A DNA stretch of 64,000 nucleotides from positions 1,478,698-1,542,697 of the forward strand of contig JAAVVV010000001.1 in assembly GCA_023910605.1 (NCBI GenBank). Direction: 5' to 3'. This DNA comes from Bosea sp. (in: a-proteobacteria) (lineage in GTDB: Bacteria; Pseudomonadota; Alphaproteobacteria; Rhizobiales; Beijerinckiaceae). How positions within the stretch are numbered: the stretch's first letter is position 1; each line of letters starts with the position of its first letter. Under the pieces are notes generated by a model that saw only the letters and a list, made by a program, of their open reading frames with translations, was not told the DNA's origin and did no database searches. The position numbers were made by a program, and so were the translations under genes. Below are positions 18,271 to 28,918 of the stretch, piece after piece.

Positions 18271-19002
18271 TCAGCCGGCGCGCTTGTCGGGGCTGTCGCA
18301 CAGATCCGCCACCACGCAGGCGCCGCACAGCGGCTTGAGCGCCTTGCAGGTGTAACGCCCGTGCAGGATCAGCCAGTGGTGCGCATGATGGCCGAACTCG
18401 TCCGGCACCACGCGCTCCAGCCCCATCTCGACGATGACAGGGTTCTTGCCCGGCGCGATGCGCAGCCGGTTGGCGACGCGGAAGACATGGGTGTCGACCG
18501 CATGGGTGATCTGGCCGAAGGCCATGTTGAGCACGACATTGGCCGTCTTGCGCCCGACGCCGGGCAGGGCCTGAAGCGCCTCGCGCGTCTGCGGCACCAC
18601 GCCGCCATGCTCGGTGATGAGCTTCTCGCACAGGGCGATCACGTTCTTCGCCTTGGTCCGGAAGAGGCCGATGGACTTCACGTAGTCGCGGACCGTGTCC
18701 TCGCCGAGCGCCAGCATCTTTTCGGGCGTGTCGGCGATGGCGAAGAGCGGCCGCGTCGCCTTGTTCACGCCTGCATCCGTGGCCTGCGCCGACAGCACCA
18801 CCGCCACCAGCAACGTGAAGGGGTTGACCGATTCGAGCTCACCCTTGGGTTCGGGGTTCCGGGCGCGGAAGCGCTCGAACAGCATGCGCACCTCGGCTGC
18901 GGGCCGTGGTCCGGGGCCGGCGCGGCGGCGCGCGGCCTTGGACGGCACGGCCCTGGGCGTGTTCACGGAGGCTTGAGGAGCGGCAGGCTGGCGTGGCGGC
19001 AT
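18271..19002 (-). CDS. nth: Endonuclease III
   Basis: A 243-residue DNA glycosylase/AP lyase for oxidised pyrimidines. The helix-hairpin-helix LPGVGRKTANVVL contains the catalytic Lys, VDTHVFRV the catalytic Asp, and the C-terminus holds the 4Fe-4S ligands in the pattern C-x6-C-x2-C-x5-C. The N-terminus (first ~30 residues) is Pro/Arg/Ala-rich and variable. The open frame reaches 19230, but ATG 19002 is chosen because the divergent DUF2244 gene begins at 19025. The stop lies 4 bp from the uppP stop. Confidence 0.95.
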   Translation of the reverse strand: MPPRQPAAPQASVNTPRAVPSKAARRRAGPGPRPAAEVRMLFERFRARNPEPKGELESVNPFTLLVAVVLSAQATDAGVNKATRPLFAIADTPEKMLALGEDTVRDYVKSIGLFRTKAKNVIALCEKLITEHGGVVPQTREALQALPGVGRKTANVVLNMAFGQITHAVDTHVFRVANRLRIAPGKNPVIVEMGLERVVPDEFGHHAHHWLILHGRYTCKALKPLCGACVVADLCDSPDKRAG

Positions 19003-19024
19003 GGCTTGTCTATAAGCTGTGACG

Positions 19025-19531
19025 ATGCAGGCGCGCCACCCGAATTCCGCAGTTGAGCACGGCCCCGAGGCGCCGATCTTCAGCGCCGTGATCACGCCGC
19101 ACCGGTCGCTTGGCCGGCAGGGCTTCCGGCTGGTGATGACGCTTGTCTGCATCGCCAGCATCGTCTCGTCGATTCCGTTCATGATCGCCGGGGCCTGGCC
19201 CGTGGCAGGGTTCTTCGGCCTCGACATCATCGCGCTTTACATCGCCTTCCGCGTGAATTTCCGCGACGCCCGCGGCTTCGAGGAGGTGGCCGTGACCCCG
19301 CTCAAGGTCATGCTCGCGAAGGTCACGCCCCGGGGCGAGCGCGCGGAGTGGCGTTTTGACACGCTCTTCACCCGCATCGAGCGCCAGGATGATGAGGATT
19401 ACGGGCTGATGAAGCTTAACGTCGTTTCGCGCGGGCAGATGGTTCCGATCGCGGGCGCCCTGTCCCCCGGCGAGCGGGAAAGCTTTCACGACGCTTTCTC
19501 GGGCGCGCTGCGCACGGCCAGGGGCGGCTGA
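19025..19531 (+). CDS. DUF2244 membrane protein
   Basis: A 168-residue protein with two adjacent hydrophobic helices (LVMTLVCIASIVSSIPFMIA and WPVAGFFGLDIIALYIAF) followed by a cytosolic beta-rich half, the layout of DUF2244 integral membrane proteins. An in-frame GTG precedes by two codons. DUF2244 genes are frequent neighbours of nth in Rhizobiales. The function is unknown. Confidence 0.8.
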   Translation: MQARHPNSAVEHGPEAPIFSAVITPHRSLGRQGFRLVMTLVCIASIVSSIPFMIAGAWPVAGFFGLDIIALYIAFRVNFRDARGFEEVAVTPLKVMLAKVTPRGERAEWRFDTLFTRIERQDDEDYGLMKLNVVSRGQMVPIAGALSPGERESFHDAFSGALRTARGG

Positions 19532-19612
19532 GCGTCCGTCTCGCAAATCGGGTGTCGCGGAGCGCGCGCAGCGCCTATCACAAGGCTCGTTGTTTCCTGG
19601 CGGAGCCCGATC

Positions 19613-20554
19613 ATGACCGTGTCGCTGTCCCTTTCCCGCTTGGCCGACCTCGCACCATCCACGGCCCTCACCACAGCCCAGGCCGATTATGAAGTCGTGC
19701 GGCGCATCCTTGCCCTCATCACCGAGGAATGGCGCCGCCAGCCCGGCATCGAGGCCATCGCCGCGCAGGTGGGGCTGACCACTGAAGAGACGCATCTGAT
19801 CTTCCGCCGCTGGTGCGGGCTCACGCCCAAGGCCTTCCTTCAGGCCGTTACGCTCGATCAGGCCAAGCGGCTGCTCAGGCAGGACGCCAGCCTGCTGGAT
19901 GCCTCGCTTGATCTCGGACTCTCCGGCCCGGGCCGCCTGCATGACCTGTTCGTCACGCACGAGGCCATGAGCCCCGGCGAATGGAAGACCGGGGGCCGGG
20001 GGCTTGCCTTGCGCTATGGCTACCACCCCTCGCCGTTCGGCGAGGCCATCATCGTGGCGACGGAGCGGGGGCTTGCGGGGCTCGGCTGGGTCGATGACAA
20101 GGCGGCTGCGGGCCGCGCGGCCGATACCGGCAAGCCGGCCGGCGGACGCGCCGGCGCTCTGGCCGACATGCAGCGGCGCTGGCCCAACGCGGCCTATGTC
20201 GAGGATGGGCCGGGCACGGCGCCGCTGGCCGCGCGCATCTTCGATCCCGCGCAATGGCGGGCGGACCAGCCCCTGCGCGTCGTGATGATCGGCTCCGATT
20301 TCGAGGTCAGGGTCTGGGAGGCGCTGCTGTCGATCCCGCTGGGACAGGCCACGACCTATGGCGCCATAGCCGGGCAACTGGGCTCGCCGCGCGCTGCCCG
20401 TCCCGTCGGCGCGGCGGTGGGGCGCAATCCCGTCTCCTTCGTGGTGCCCTGCCACCGCGTGCTCGGCTCGACGGGGGGGCTGACCGGGTATCATTGGGGG
20501 CTGACGCGCAAGCGCGCCATACTGGGCTGGGAGACAGGCCTGTCGGGCGCCTGA
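19613..20554 (+). CDS. Ada-like AraC HTH / methylated-DNA-protein-cysteine methyltransferase
   Basis: A 313-residue two-domain protein. Residues ~25-110 form an AraC-type helix-turn-helix (EAIAAQVGLTTEETHLIFRR), and the C-terminal half is an O6-alkylguanine transferase with the acceptor Cys280 in PCHRVLG and the downstream GYHWGLTRKRAIL. The N-terminal zinc domain of classical Ada, which senses phosphotriester methylation through a Cys, is missing. Repair of O6-methylguanine is secure; transcription activation is possible but would need another trigger. It lies near nth. Confidence 0.9.
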   Translation: MTVSLSLSRLADLAPSTALTTAQADYEVVRRILALITEEWRRQPGIEAIAAQVGLTTEETHLIFRRWCGLTPKAFLQAVTLDQAKRLLRQDASLLDASLDLGLSGPGRLHDLFVTHEAMSPGEWKTGGRGLALRYGYHPSPFGEAIIVATERGLAGLGWVDDKAAAGRAADTGKPAGGRAGALADMQRRWPNAAYVEDGPGTAPLAARIFDPAQWRADQPLRVVMIGSDFEVRVWEALLSIPLGQATTYGAIAGQLGSPRAARPVGAAVGRNPVSFVVPCHRVLGSTGGLTGYHWGLTRKRAILGWETGLSGA

Positions 20555-20582
20555 GGCGCGCCGATGGCGGCGGGCGGCCGTC

Positions 20583-21476
20583 TCAGCGCCGGGCCTTCGG
20601 CTCGGTGGCGAGGATGCGCGCGCGCAGCGAGGCGGCCCGCGCCTCGGTGACCTTGGCAGCGCAGAACCCGTGATTGGACTCACGCGCGAACTCACGGCAG
20701 ATCTGCTCGCGCTCGGATGAAAAGCCTGCCTGCTCGCGCGCGATGGCACGCTGCTCGCCTGCTTTGGCGCGGGCGCCCAGTAGCCGGAAGCCTTCGTGCA
20801 CCTGGGACTCGGCGCGGCCGCGGTCGCGCTCGATCTCCTTCGCCAGCGCCGTGAGGCCGCGCGCGTCAGGCGCCCAGAGCCCACGCGGGTTGATGCGGCA
20901 CTGCGCGGCCTCGATCACGCAGGGCGCCTGCGGCGCGATCACCAGCAGCGCATTGTCCAGCACGTCGAAGACGATGGGGCAGGCGCTCGACTGCAGCCGG
21001 AAGCGCGGCAGCCCATCGGGCCGGCCCATCGGCTCCAGCGGCACCGGCTGCTCGCCGAAGGACACCCCGCAGGGCTCCAGCAGGTTGCCGGGCTGGAAGC
21101 CCTCCGCCTGGAACCGGAGCCCGTAGCCGCGCCCTGCGCGCTCCATCACGAAACGCCCGGCACGGCCCTCATGCAGCAGGACCTGGCCCACCACCGAATC
21201 TTCGGCGACGGATTTGGCGCTGGGGGCGGCCGGCCGCGCCGGCGTGGGGAAACCTGCGGGCGGGCGCTCGCCGGGGCCGCCGGCGGCCGGGGGCGCCACG
21301 GGCGTTCCTGCCGGAGACGAGCCCACCGAGCCGGGCAGGCGCATCGGCTGCGCGAGCGGCGAGGAGAGCCCCGCGACGCCCATGGCCAGCGCCAGCGCAA
21401 GGATCGCGGCCGCCTTGCGCGGCGCACGGCCGCCTTGCGAGGGCGGGATAGGGCTTTGCGGCTCTGTCTGGGACAC
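20583..21476 (-). CDS. Hypothetical secreted or anchored protein, Pro/Ala-rich
   Basis: Taking the GTG at 21476 (Shine-Dalgarno GGAAG five nt upstream) gives 297 residues. An N-terminal hydrophobic stretch (AAAILALALAMGVAGLS) suggests export; then a Pro/Ala/Gly-rich linker; then a domain with four or five Cys (EPCGVSFGE, SSACPIVFD, QAPCVIEAAQCRINPRG) and a charged alpha-helical C-terminus with two more Cys (QICREFARESNHGFC). I do not recognise a named family. Paired Cys suggest disulfides in the periplasm. An ATG at 21524 is an alternative start. Confidence 0.6.
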   Translation of the reverse strand: MSQTEPQSPIPPSQGGRAPRKAAAILALALAMGVAGLSSPLAQPMRLPGSVGSSPAGTPVAPPAAGGPGERPPAGFPTPARPAAPSAKSVAEDSVVGQVLLHEGRAGRFVMERAGRGYGLRFQAEGFQPGNLLEPCGVSFGEQPVPLEPMGRPDGLPRFRLQSSACPIVFDVLDNALLVIAPQAPCVIEAAQCRINPRGLWAPDARGLTALAKEIERDRGRAESQVHEGFRLLGARAKAGEQRAIAREQAGFSSEREQICREFARESNHGFCAAKVTEARAASLRARILATEPKARR

Positions 21477-21604
21477 GTCAGCTTCCCGGGTTTGCGGTGG
21501 GTGGCAGGCCGCTTGGCCCGGCACGCAGCAAGCGCCCGCGCGAACAGCGAATCCGCATTCTGACCGATTTCAGACACGGCGAAAGCCTTGCGTCAATCGC
21601 TGGC

Positions 21605-21614
21605 TCTGCGGAGC
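21605..21614. repeat. Left target-site duplication of the IS
   Basis: TCTGCGGAGC immediately before the left inverted repeat is repeated exactly after the right end at 22868-22877. Confidence 0.93.
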
Positions 21615-22867
21615 CAGGGCAACGAGTCCAGGTTAACGCGGTGAGGCATGGATGATCTGGGCGAGGGTGTTTGTGTTCCATCCAGCGGCTTTTCGGGCTG
21701 TTTTGATGGAGCGGTTTCCCTTTCCTGCGCGGACGAGGTTGAAGGCGAGCCTTCGCACGAGGGCCATGTTCTGCGCTCCATGACCGCGCCTGAGGCGTGA
21801 TTGATCCTCCTTGAAGACGACATCGAGCACCCAGTGGAGGCTTTCGATGCCCCAATGGCTGCGAATGGCGGTTGCAGCGCGTTCGGGTGTGAGAAGGGCG
21901 GAGGAGATGAAGAACCGCGTCTCCCGGGAGGTCTTGCCCTGCCGTTCGACTTGTGTGGTGGCTCGCACGATGCTTCTGAGACGGTGGAAGCGATGCTCGC
22001 CGGGATGGCGTCGCCCGCCTTCCAGCCAGCCGATCTCATGGCTGACCGTGGTGGTACGGGTCTCGATGCGTCCATGATCCTTGTCGACGCTGATGCTGGT
22101 GGCGAGCCCTGTCGTGGCCGGATCGTCGAAATAGGCCGCGACCTCGTCGTGCAGGGTCGGCTGGTTGCGCTTGAGGGCCAGAAGATAGTCGCCTTCCTTG
22201 TCCGTGATCGCCTTGGCCATGGACGGGTTGGTGGCGATGGCGTCGATGGTGACGAGCGCGCCCTTGAGCGTCAGCCGCTCCAGGATTGCCAGCATGGCGG
22301 CGCATTCGTTGTCCTTGGCGTCCACGGCCTCCTGCGCCAGCACGAGGCGCTGGGTCGAGGCCCAGGCGCTGACCAGATGGATGGGGGGCAGACTGCGGCC
22401 AGCCTCGCCGCTGCGGCGCGCTGTCTTGCCGTCCAGCGCGATCAGGTCCGCCGCGTCCGGTCGCAGCTGCGTCGCCCAGGCCGTGAAGCAGGCCGCAAAC
22501 AGCGCCGGATCGATCCGGTTCAGCACCACCCGCAGCCAATCCTCCTTGGGAGTGCCGAAGAAATACTCGGCATGCTCGCGCAGGAAAGGCAGATGCGCAT
22601 CGCCCCAATCGGCGATCTCGTCATAGTCGTCGCAACCCGCGACAGACGCGCAGGTCACCAGAAAAAGCACTTCCGCAAGCGGATACTTGACCTTGCAGCT
22701 CTCGCGCGGGTCCCCGACGCGTCCGAAGTGATCCAGCAGAAGGCGCAACCGGTCCTTGACGAAAATCTGATCCATCGTTCGGGCTCCTGATCCGAGCCCG
22801 TTGAATCAGAAGCCATACTCCAAAGCTATCCCGTGCGCTCCGCCGTTAACCTGACAAAGTTGCCGTG
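21615..22867 (-). mobile_element. Intact ISAs1-family insertion sequence
   Basis: A 1,253-bp element bounded by 24-bp imperfect inverted repeats (18 of 24 matches). The left end starts CAGGGCAAC and the right end, read inward, starts CACGGCAAC; both share the inner block CAGGTTAACG (21629-21638 and its complement 22844-22853). A perfect 10-bp direct repeat flanks it, within the 8-10 bp range known for ISAs1. The single transposase frame is complete and its TAA stop lies inside the left repeat. It landed between the secreted-protein gene and the dnaK promoter without breaking a gene. Identical duplications and an intact frame suggest a recent insertion. Confidence 0.95.
21633..22775 (-). CDS. 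ISAs1 family transposase
   Basis: A 380-residue DDE transposase. The N-terminus matches the DDE_Tnp_1-associated domain (VGDPRESCKVKYPLAEVLFL), and the catalytic core has the first Asp in ALDGKTARRS, the second in VTIDAIATN and the Glu in HWGIESLHWVLDVVF, the usual Y/H-W-x-I-E block of this family. The length is normal for ISAs1. No frameshift or internal stop, so it is probably active. Confidence 0.95.
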   Translation of the reverse strand: MDQIFVKDRLRLLLDHFGRVGDPRESCKVKYPLAEVLFLVTCASVAGCDDYDEIADWGDAHLPFLREHAEYFFGTPKEDWLRVVLNRIDPALFAACFTAWATQLRPDAADLIALDGKTARRSGEAGRSLPPIHLVSAWASTQRLVLAQEAVDAKDNECAAMLAILERLTLKGALVTIDAIATNPSMAKAITDKEGDYLLALKRNQPTLHDEVAAYFDDPATTGLATSISVDKDHGRIETRTTTVSHEIGWLEGGRRHPGEHRFHRLRSIVRATTQVERQGKTSRETRFFISSALLTPERAATAIRSHWGIESLHWVLDVVFKEDQSRLRRGHGAQNMALVRRLAFNLVRAGKGNRSIKTARKAAGWNTNTLAQIIHASPR

Positions 22868-22877
22868 TCTGCGGAGC
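22868..22877. repeat. Right target-site duplication of the IS
   Basis: TCTGCGGAGC directly after the right inverted repeat, identical to 21605-21614. Confidence 0.93.
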
Positions 22878-22936
22878 GCCAATGGGCCTTCAACACCCAT
22901 CCACCATTTTTTCGACGCGGTTTGTTCGCCGATTAT

Positions 22937-22965
22937 CTTGCGCTCAGAATGGCTTCCCCCCATAT
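22937..22965 (+). promoter_or_regulatory. RpoH (sigma-32) type heat-shock promoter of dnaK
   Basis: CTTGCG (22937-22942), 15 nt, then CCCCATAT (22958-22965). This matches the sigma-32 consensus CTTGAAA-N13-17-CCCCATNT closely. It would start transcription near 22972, leaving a ~165-nt leader before the dnaK ATG. The IS right end is 69 bp upstream of the -35 box, so the promoter itself is intact. Confidence 0.8.
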
Positions 22966-23084
22966 GCCGGTCATCGCGCGCAGGGGCGCTGCAACGACAT
23001 GATCCGAAGCCGGACCGGCCCATCGCCGCGACGGATCCTCGGAGCTTGAAGTCCGTTTCCCGCCGCTCAACTGCAACACCATCA

Positions 23085-23135
23085 GGCCGGATGCTTCGGG
23101 TCCGGCCGGGATCATGCTTCGAAAGGGATCATCCC
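23085..23135 (+). promoter_or_regulatory. Structured dnaK leader around the ribosome binding site
   Basis: A 7-bp hairpin GGCCGGA/TCCGGCC (23085-23107) precedes the Shine-Dalgarno AAAGGGA (23122-23128), which itself can pair as GGGA/TCCC (23125-23135) right up to the ATG. A near-direct repeat GGGATCAT occurs at 23108 and 23125. Partial masking of the start site is possible but the inner stem is only 4 bp; control by temperature is speculation. Confidence 0.35.
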
Positions 23136-25058
<1,923 letters not shown>

Positions 25059-25098
25059 GTTCGGGCGCGGCAGCCTTTCCGCCTACATGCCGCGCCAC

Positions 25099-25129
25099 CG
25101 TCATGGCCGGTTCAAGCCCGGCCATGACG
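25099..25129 (+). other. Strong hairpin in the dnaK-dnaJ intergenic region
   Basis: A perfect 12-bp stem CGTCATGGCCGG/CCGGCCATGACG with a 7-nt loop lies between the dnaK stop and the dnaJ start. It is followed by TTGAAGGGG, not a T tract, so it is not a simple terminator. It probably stabilises the dnaK message 3' end or lowers dnaJ expression. Confidence 0.7.
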
Positions 25130-25151
25130 TTGAAGGGGGCCACCCATCCAG

Positions 25152-26294
25152 ATGTCCAAGCGTGATTACTACGAAGTCCTCGGCGTGCAGCGCAACGCGG
25201 ACGATTCCGCCCTGAAGTCGGCCTTCCGCAAGCTGGCCATGCAGCACCATCCGGACAAGAATCCGGGCAACAAGGAGGCGGAGCTCAAGTTCAAGGAGCT
25301 CAACGAGGCTTATCAGGTCCTCTCCGACCCCAACAAGCGCGCCGCCTACAACCAGTATGGCCACCGCGCCTTCGAGAATGGCGGGGGCGGCGCAGGGCCG
25401 GGCGGGGCCGAGTTCGGCGACTTCATGTCGGACATCTTCGACCAGTTCTTCGGCCAGGGCGGCGGACGCCAGCGTGGCCAGGGCGGGCGCGAGCGCGGCG
25501 CGGACATGCGCTACAATCTCGAGATCACGCTTGAGGAAGCCTATCAGGGCAAGGCCGCCTCGATCCGCGTGCCGACCGCCATCAGCTGCGAGGTCTGCTC
25601 CGGCACCGGCGCCAGGCCGGGCACCAAGCCGCGGCAATGCCCCACCTGCGGCGGCTACGGCCGCGTGCGCGCCAGCCAGGGCTTCTTCTCGATCGAACGC
25701 ACCTGCCCGACCTGCAACGGGCGCGGGGACATCATCGACGATCCGTGCAAGGCGTGCAGCGGCGCAGGCCGCGTGGTGCGCGAGCGCACCTTGTCGGTCA
25801 ATGTTCCCGCCGGCGTCGAGGACGGCACGCGCATCCGCCTTGCGGGCGAGGGTGAGGGCGGCGCCAAGGGCGGGCCTGCGGGGGACCTTTACATCTTCCT
25901 TTCGGTCAAGCCGCACCAGATCTTCCAGCGCGACGGCTCGGATCTGTTCTGCCGCGTTCCCATTTCCATGACGAAGGCGGCGCTCGGCGGCGAGGTCGAG
26001 GTGGTGACGCTCGACGGCGCCAAGGCCGTGGTCAAGATCTCCGAAGGCACGCAGACGGCCATGCAGTTCAGGCTCAAGCGCAAGGGCATGCCCGTGCTGC
26101 GTTCGAGCGACATGGGCGATCTGTACATCCAGGTCCAGGTCGAGACGCCGCAGAATCTCAACAGGCGCCAGCGCGAGCTGCTCACAGAGTTCGAGAAGGA
26201 ATCCTCAGGTGACACCCACCCTGAAACGGCCGGATTCTTCGACAGGATGAAGGGATTCTTTGACGGTTTCGGCGGCGCCGGCGCCAAGAGCTGA
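25152..26294 (+). CDS. dnaJ: Chaperone protein DnaJ (Hsp40)
   Basis: A 380-residue type I DnaJ, co-chaperone of DnaK. The J-domain has the HPD tripeptide in QHHPDKNPG, followed by a Gly/Phe-rich region (~75-115) and four zinc-binding CxxCxGxG repeats: [27 protein letters not shown] and CKACSGAGR. The C-terminal substrate-binding domains and dimer region are complete. It lies 93 bp after dnaK and is probably cotranscribed. Confidence 0.97.
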   Translation: MSKRDYYEVLGVQRNADDSALKSAFRKLAMQHHPDKNPGNKEAELKFKELNEAYQVLSDPNKRAAYNQYGHRAFENGGGGAGPGGAEFGDFMSDIFDQFFGQGGGRQRGQGGRERGADMRYNLEITLEEAYQGKAASIRVPTAISCEVCSGTGARPGTKPRQCPTCGGYGRVRASQGFFSIERTCPTCNGRGDIIDDPCKACSGAGRVVRERTLSVNVPAGVEDGTRIRLAGEGEGGAKGGPAGDLYIFLSVKPHQIFQRDGSDLFCRVPISMTKAALGGEVEVVTLDGAKAVVKISEGTQTAMQFRLKRKGMPVLRSSDMGDLYIQVQVETPQNLNRRQRELLTEFEKESSGDTHPETAGFFDRMKGFFDGFGGAGAKS

Positions 26295-26382
26295 ACCCGA
26301 CCCTTGCCTGATCTGGCCAGCCTGCCCTCCCGCCGCCCGTGCGCAAGCTTGACGCGCGCGCCAGAGCGAGTATGCCTAGCCT

Positions 26383-27027
26383 TTGATCGATCATCTTTTG
26401 CGGCTGTTTTTCGTGTTCGAACCCACGCGCCATAACGTCGATCGTCGCCCGCCCCGCAAGAAGCGTGTGGCCGATGACGAGACGAGGTTTCTCAAATCCT
26501 GGCTTGAAAGGCCCCTGCTCACCGGCGCGGTGATGCCGTCGGGCAAGTTCCTCGCCAAGGCGATGGCCAGGGAGGTTGATCCGCGCGAGCCCGGCCCCAT
26601 CGTCGAGATCGGCCCCGGCACGGGCCCCGTCACCGAAGCGCTGATCGCCCGCGGCGTCGCACAGGAGCGCCTTGTCCTGGTGGAGTTCAACCCCGATTTC
26701 GTCGAACTCCTGAAGAAGCGCTTTCCGCTCGCCACCGTGATCCAGGGCGATGCCTACAAGCTTGCGGATCTGCTGCACGACAAGCTGTCCGCGCCGGCTG
26801 CGGCTGTCGTGTCCAGCCTGCCGCTCTTCACCAAGCCGCCCGAGCAGCGCCGCAGCTTCCTCCATCAGGCCTTCACCGTGATGGCGCGGCGCGCGCCCTT
26901 CATCCAGTTCACCTATGCGGTTGTCCCGCCCATCCCCGAGCGCGGTCCCGGCTACTCCTCTCGCGCCTCGAACTGGATACTGCTCAACATCCCGCCGGCG
27001 CGGGTCTGGGTCTATCGCAAGAGCTGA
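26383..27027 (+). CDS. PmtA-like phospholipid N-methyltransferase / class I SAM methyltransferase
   Basis: About 214 residues. The SAM-binding motif I is IVEIGPGTGPV, followed by an acidic LVEFNPDF and the post-motif SSLPLF, the pattern of Rhizobium-type phosphatidylethanolamine N-methyltransferase and rRNA-dimethylase-like relatives. The N-terminal basic stretch and a hydrophobic patch (LLRLFFVFE) suggest membrane association. No ATG is available: TTG 26383 is taken, with GTG 26413 as alternative. It may methylate phosphatidylethanolamine toward phosphatidylcholine; this is inferred. Confidence 0.7.
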   Translation: MIDHLLRLFFVFEPTRHNVDRRPPRKKRVADDETRFLKSWLERPLLTGAVMPSGKFLAKAMAREVDPREPGPIVEIGPGTGPVTEALIARGVAQERLVLVEFNPDFVELLKKRFPLATVIQGDAYKLADLLHDKLSAPAAAVVSSLPLFTKPPEQRRSFLHQAFTVMARRAPFIQFTYAVVPPIPERGPGYSSRASNWILLNIPPARVWVYRKS

Positions 27028-27215
27028 TCCGCTCCTGCCGCATACGATCTTGCGGCGGTGCAAGCAACGCTTCGCACTGGCCGGTCTTTATGGCGGCCCG
27101 CAGTTCTCTATGTTGAAAAAGACGTTCCGGCTGACCTCCGCAGGGCCCGCCGCCATCTGGCCTCGGCGCTCCCGTCCGGGCCGCCGCTTTCCTCCTCTGA
27201 CCGGATCTGTTCCTC

Positions 27216-27776
27216 ATGACCAAGATTCTCGTCTTCTCGGGCTCCTCCCGTCCCGGCTCTCTCAACCACAAGCTGGCGGAGCTGGCCGCGCGCAGCATCA
27301 ATGCCTCCGGCGGCGCCGCGACGCTGATCTCGCTCGCCGATTTCCCGCTGCCCATGGTCACCGCCGCCGGCTTCGGCAATGCGCCCGAACCCGCCCACAA
27401 GCTGCGTGACCTGATCGATGGCCATGCCGGCCTCTTCATCACCTCGCCCGAGTACAATGCGGGCTACGCCGCCGAGCTCAAGAACGCGCTGGACTGGGCC
27501 ACGGTGGCCAGGCCGGGCGCCCCGGGCACCGGCCTCGCCGGCAAGGTGGTGGGTCTGGGCGCAGCCTCTCCGGGCGGCCTTGGCGGCTATCGCGGCCTGA
27601 CTCAGCTGCGCACCGTGCTGGAGCTGGGCATGGGCGCGCTGGTCATTCCCGAGATGGCCTCCGTCGGCAATGCCGGCGAAGCCTTCGACGCTGCGGGCAA
27701 TCTCAAGGATGAGCGCACCGCCGCCTTCTTCCAGGCCACCATCGCCCGCCTCGTGAAGGAGGCGGCCAGGGCCTGA
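27216..27776 (+). CDS. NADPH-dependent FMN reductase
   Basis: A 186-residue flavodoxin-like protein. The FMN phosphate loop GSSRPGSLNHKLA is at the N-terminus and the flavin-ring motif TSPEYNAGYAAELKNALDW is typical of the NADPH-dependent FMN/azo/quinone reductase family. It likely reduces flavin or quinones in the cytosol. It sits on the same strand upstream of pyrF with a 105-bp gap. Confidence 0.9.
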   Translation: MTKILVFSGSSRPGSLNHKLAELAARSINASGGAATLISLADFPLPMVTAAGFGNAPEPAHKLRDLIDGHAGLFITSPEYNAGYAAELKNALDWATVARPGAPGTGLAGKVVGLGAASPGGLGGYRGLTQLRTVLELGMGALVIPEMASVGNAGEAFDAAGNLKDERTAAFFQATIARLVKEAARA

Positions 27777-27881
27777 GCCTTCGCTCCGTAACTGCGGCCC
27801 TGCCGCGCCGGATTGTTTCGACGACCGGTCCCGAATCGTGCTCCACGCATCGGGGTTCTTGATGAGCCGGGAGAGCCCGCC

Positions 27882-28586
27882 ATGGCCGTGGTGAAAGATC
27901 TGCGCGACCGGATGATCGTCGCGCTCGACGTGCCGACGCTTCGCGAGGCCCATGACATCGTCGACAGGCTGGGCGATGTGGCGAGCTTCTACAAGATCGG
28001 CTATCGCCTCGCCTTCGCCGGCGGCTTCGGCCTGGCCGAAGAACTGGTGCGCGAGGGCAAGAAGGTCTTCCTCGACCTCAAGCTCCACGACATCGGCAAC
28101 ACGGTGCGGGAAGGGGTGGAATCGCTGTCGCGGCTCAACCTCAGCTTCCTCACAGTCCATGCCTATCCGCAGACCATGCGCGGCGCGGTTGAAGGGCGTC
28201 AGGACAAGGCGCTGCGCCTGCTCGCAGTCACGGCGCTCACCTCCTATGATGATGGCGACCTGCACGATGCGGGCTATCGCATGGCGGTGCGCGATCTGGT
28301 GCGCGTGCGCGCGCAGCAGGCCGCGATCACGGGAATCGACGGCATCGTCTGCTCCGCCGCCGAGGCGCAGATCGTGCGCGAGGCCATCAGGCCGCAGATG
28401 GTCATTGTCACGCCCGGCATCCGGCCTGCGGGCGCCGATAGTGGCGACCAGAAGCGCACGCTGACCCCAACCGAGGCCCTGCGCGCTGGCGTCGATCACA
28501 TGGTGATCGGCCGGCCCATCATCCGCGCTGCAGATCCGCGCGCCGCCGCCAGCGCCATCATGGACGAGATCGCCGCCGTCTCGTAA
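27882..28586 (+). CDS. pyrF: Orotidine 5'-phosphate decarboxylase
   Basis: A 234-residue TIM-barrel enzyme that decarboxylates OMP to UMP. The N-terminal IVALDVP, the catalytic [11 protein letters not shown] (the D-x-K-x2-D triad) and the phosphate-binding [11 protein letters not shown] with late IGRPI are all present. ATG 27882 starts just before the conserved strand; the frame is open to 27813. Two DUF1330 genes follow closely. Confidence 0.97.
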   Translation: MAVVKDLRDRMIVALDVPTLREAHDIVDRLGDVASFYKIGYRLAFAGGFGLAEELVREGKKVFLDLKLHDIGNTVREGVESLSRLNLSFLTVHAYPQTMRGAVEGRQDKALRLLAVTALTSYDDGDLHDAGYRMAVRDLVRVRAQQAAITGIDGIVCSAAEAQIVREAIRPQMVIVTPGIRPAGADSGDQKRTLTPTEALRAGVDHMVIGRPIIRAADPRAAASAIMDEIAAVS

Positions 28587-28619
28587 GACTGTCCCCACCA
28601 CGATCCACCGGAGCTTCCC

Positions 28620-28907
28620 ATGCCCAAGGGCTATGTCATCGCGCGCGCCATCGTCACCAACGCCAGCCAGTGGGCGCTGTATTCCGCAGAGGCGGGCAAG
28701 GTCATCCAGCAATATGGCGGCAGGCCGCTCGTGCGCGGCGGGCAGATGACCATCGCCGAAGGCGAGGGCCGCGCCCGCAATGTCGTGCTGGAGTTCGAGA
28801 GCCTGGAAGCTGCCAGGGCCTATGCGTTCTCGCCTGAATATGCCGCCGCCCGCAAGCTGCGCGAGGGCGCGGGCCATATCGACATCGTCTGCGTCGAAGG
28901 CGCCTGA
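28620..28907 (+). CDS. DUF1330 protein
   Basis: A 95-residue ferredoxin-like alpha/beta protein (dimeric alpha-beta-barrel group): KGYVIARAIV, a conserved GGRPLVRGG turn, NVVLEFESLEAA and the SPEYAAARKLRE helix. Its Shine-Dalgarno is GGAG. It begins 33 bp after pyrF and is paralogous to the next gene, so both are probably expressed with pyrF. The biochemical role of DUF1330 is unknown. Confidence 0.9.
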   Translation: MPKGYVIARAIVTNASQWALYSAEAGKVIQQYGGRPLVRGGQMTIAEGEGRARNVVLEFESLEAARAYAFSPEYAAARKLREGAGHIDIVCVEGA

Positions 28908-28918
28908 GGGAGGCTCCC

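Noticed and set aside
21605-22877. The 10-bp duplication considered as a phage or integron attachment site
   Set aside because: It exactly flanks the IS inverted repeats and fits a transposition duplication; no integrase or tRNA is present.
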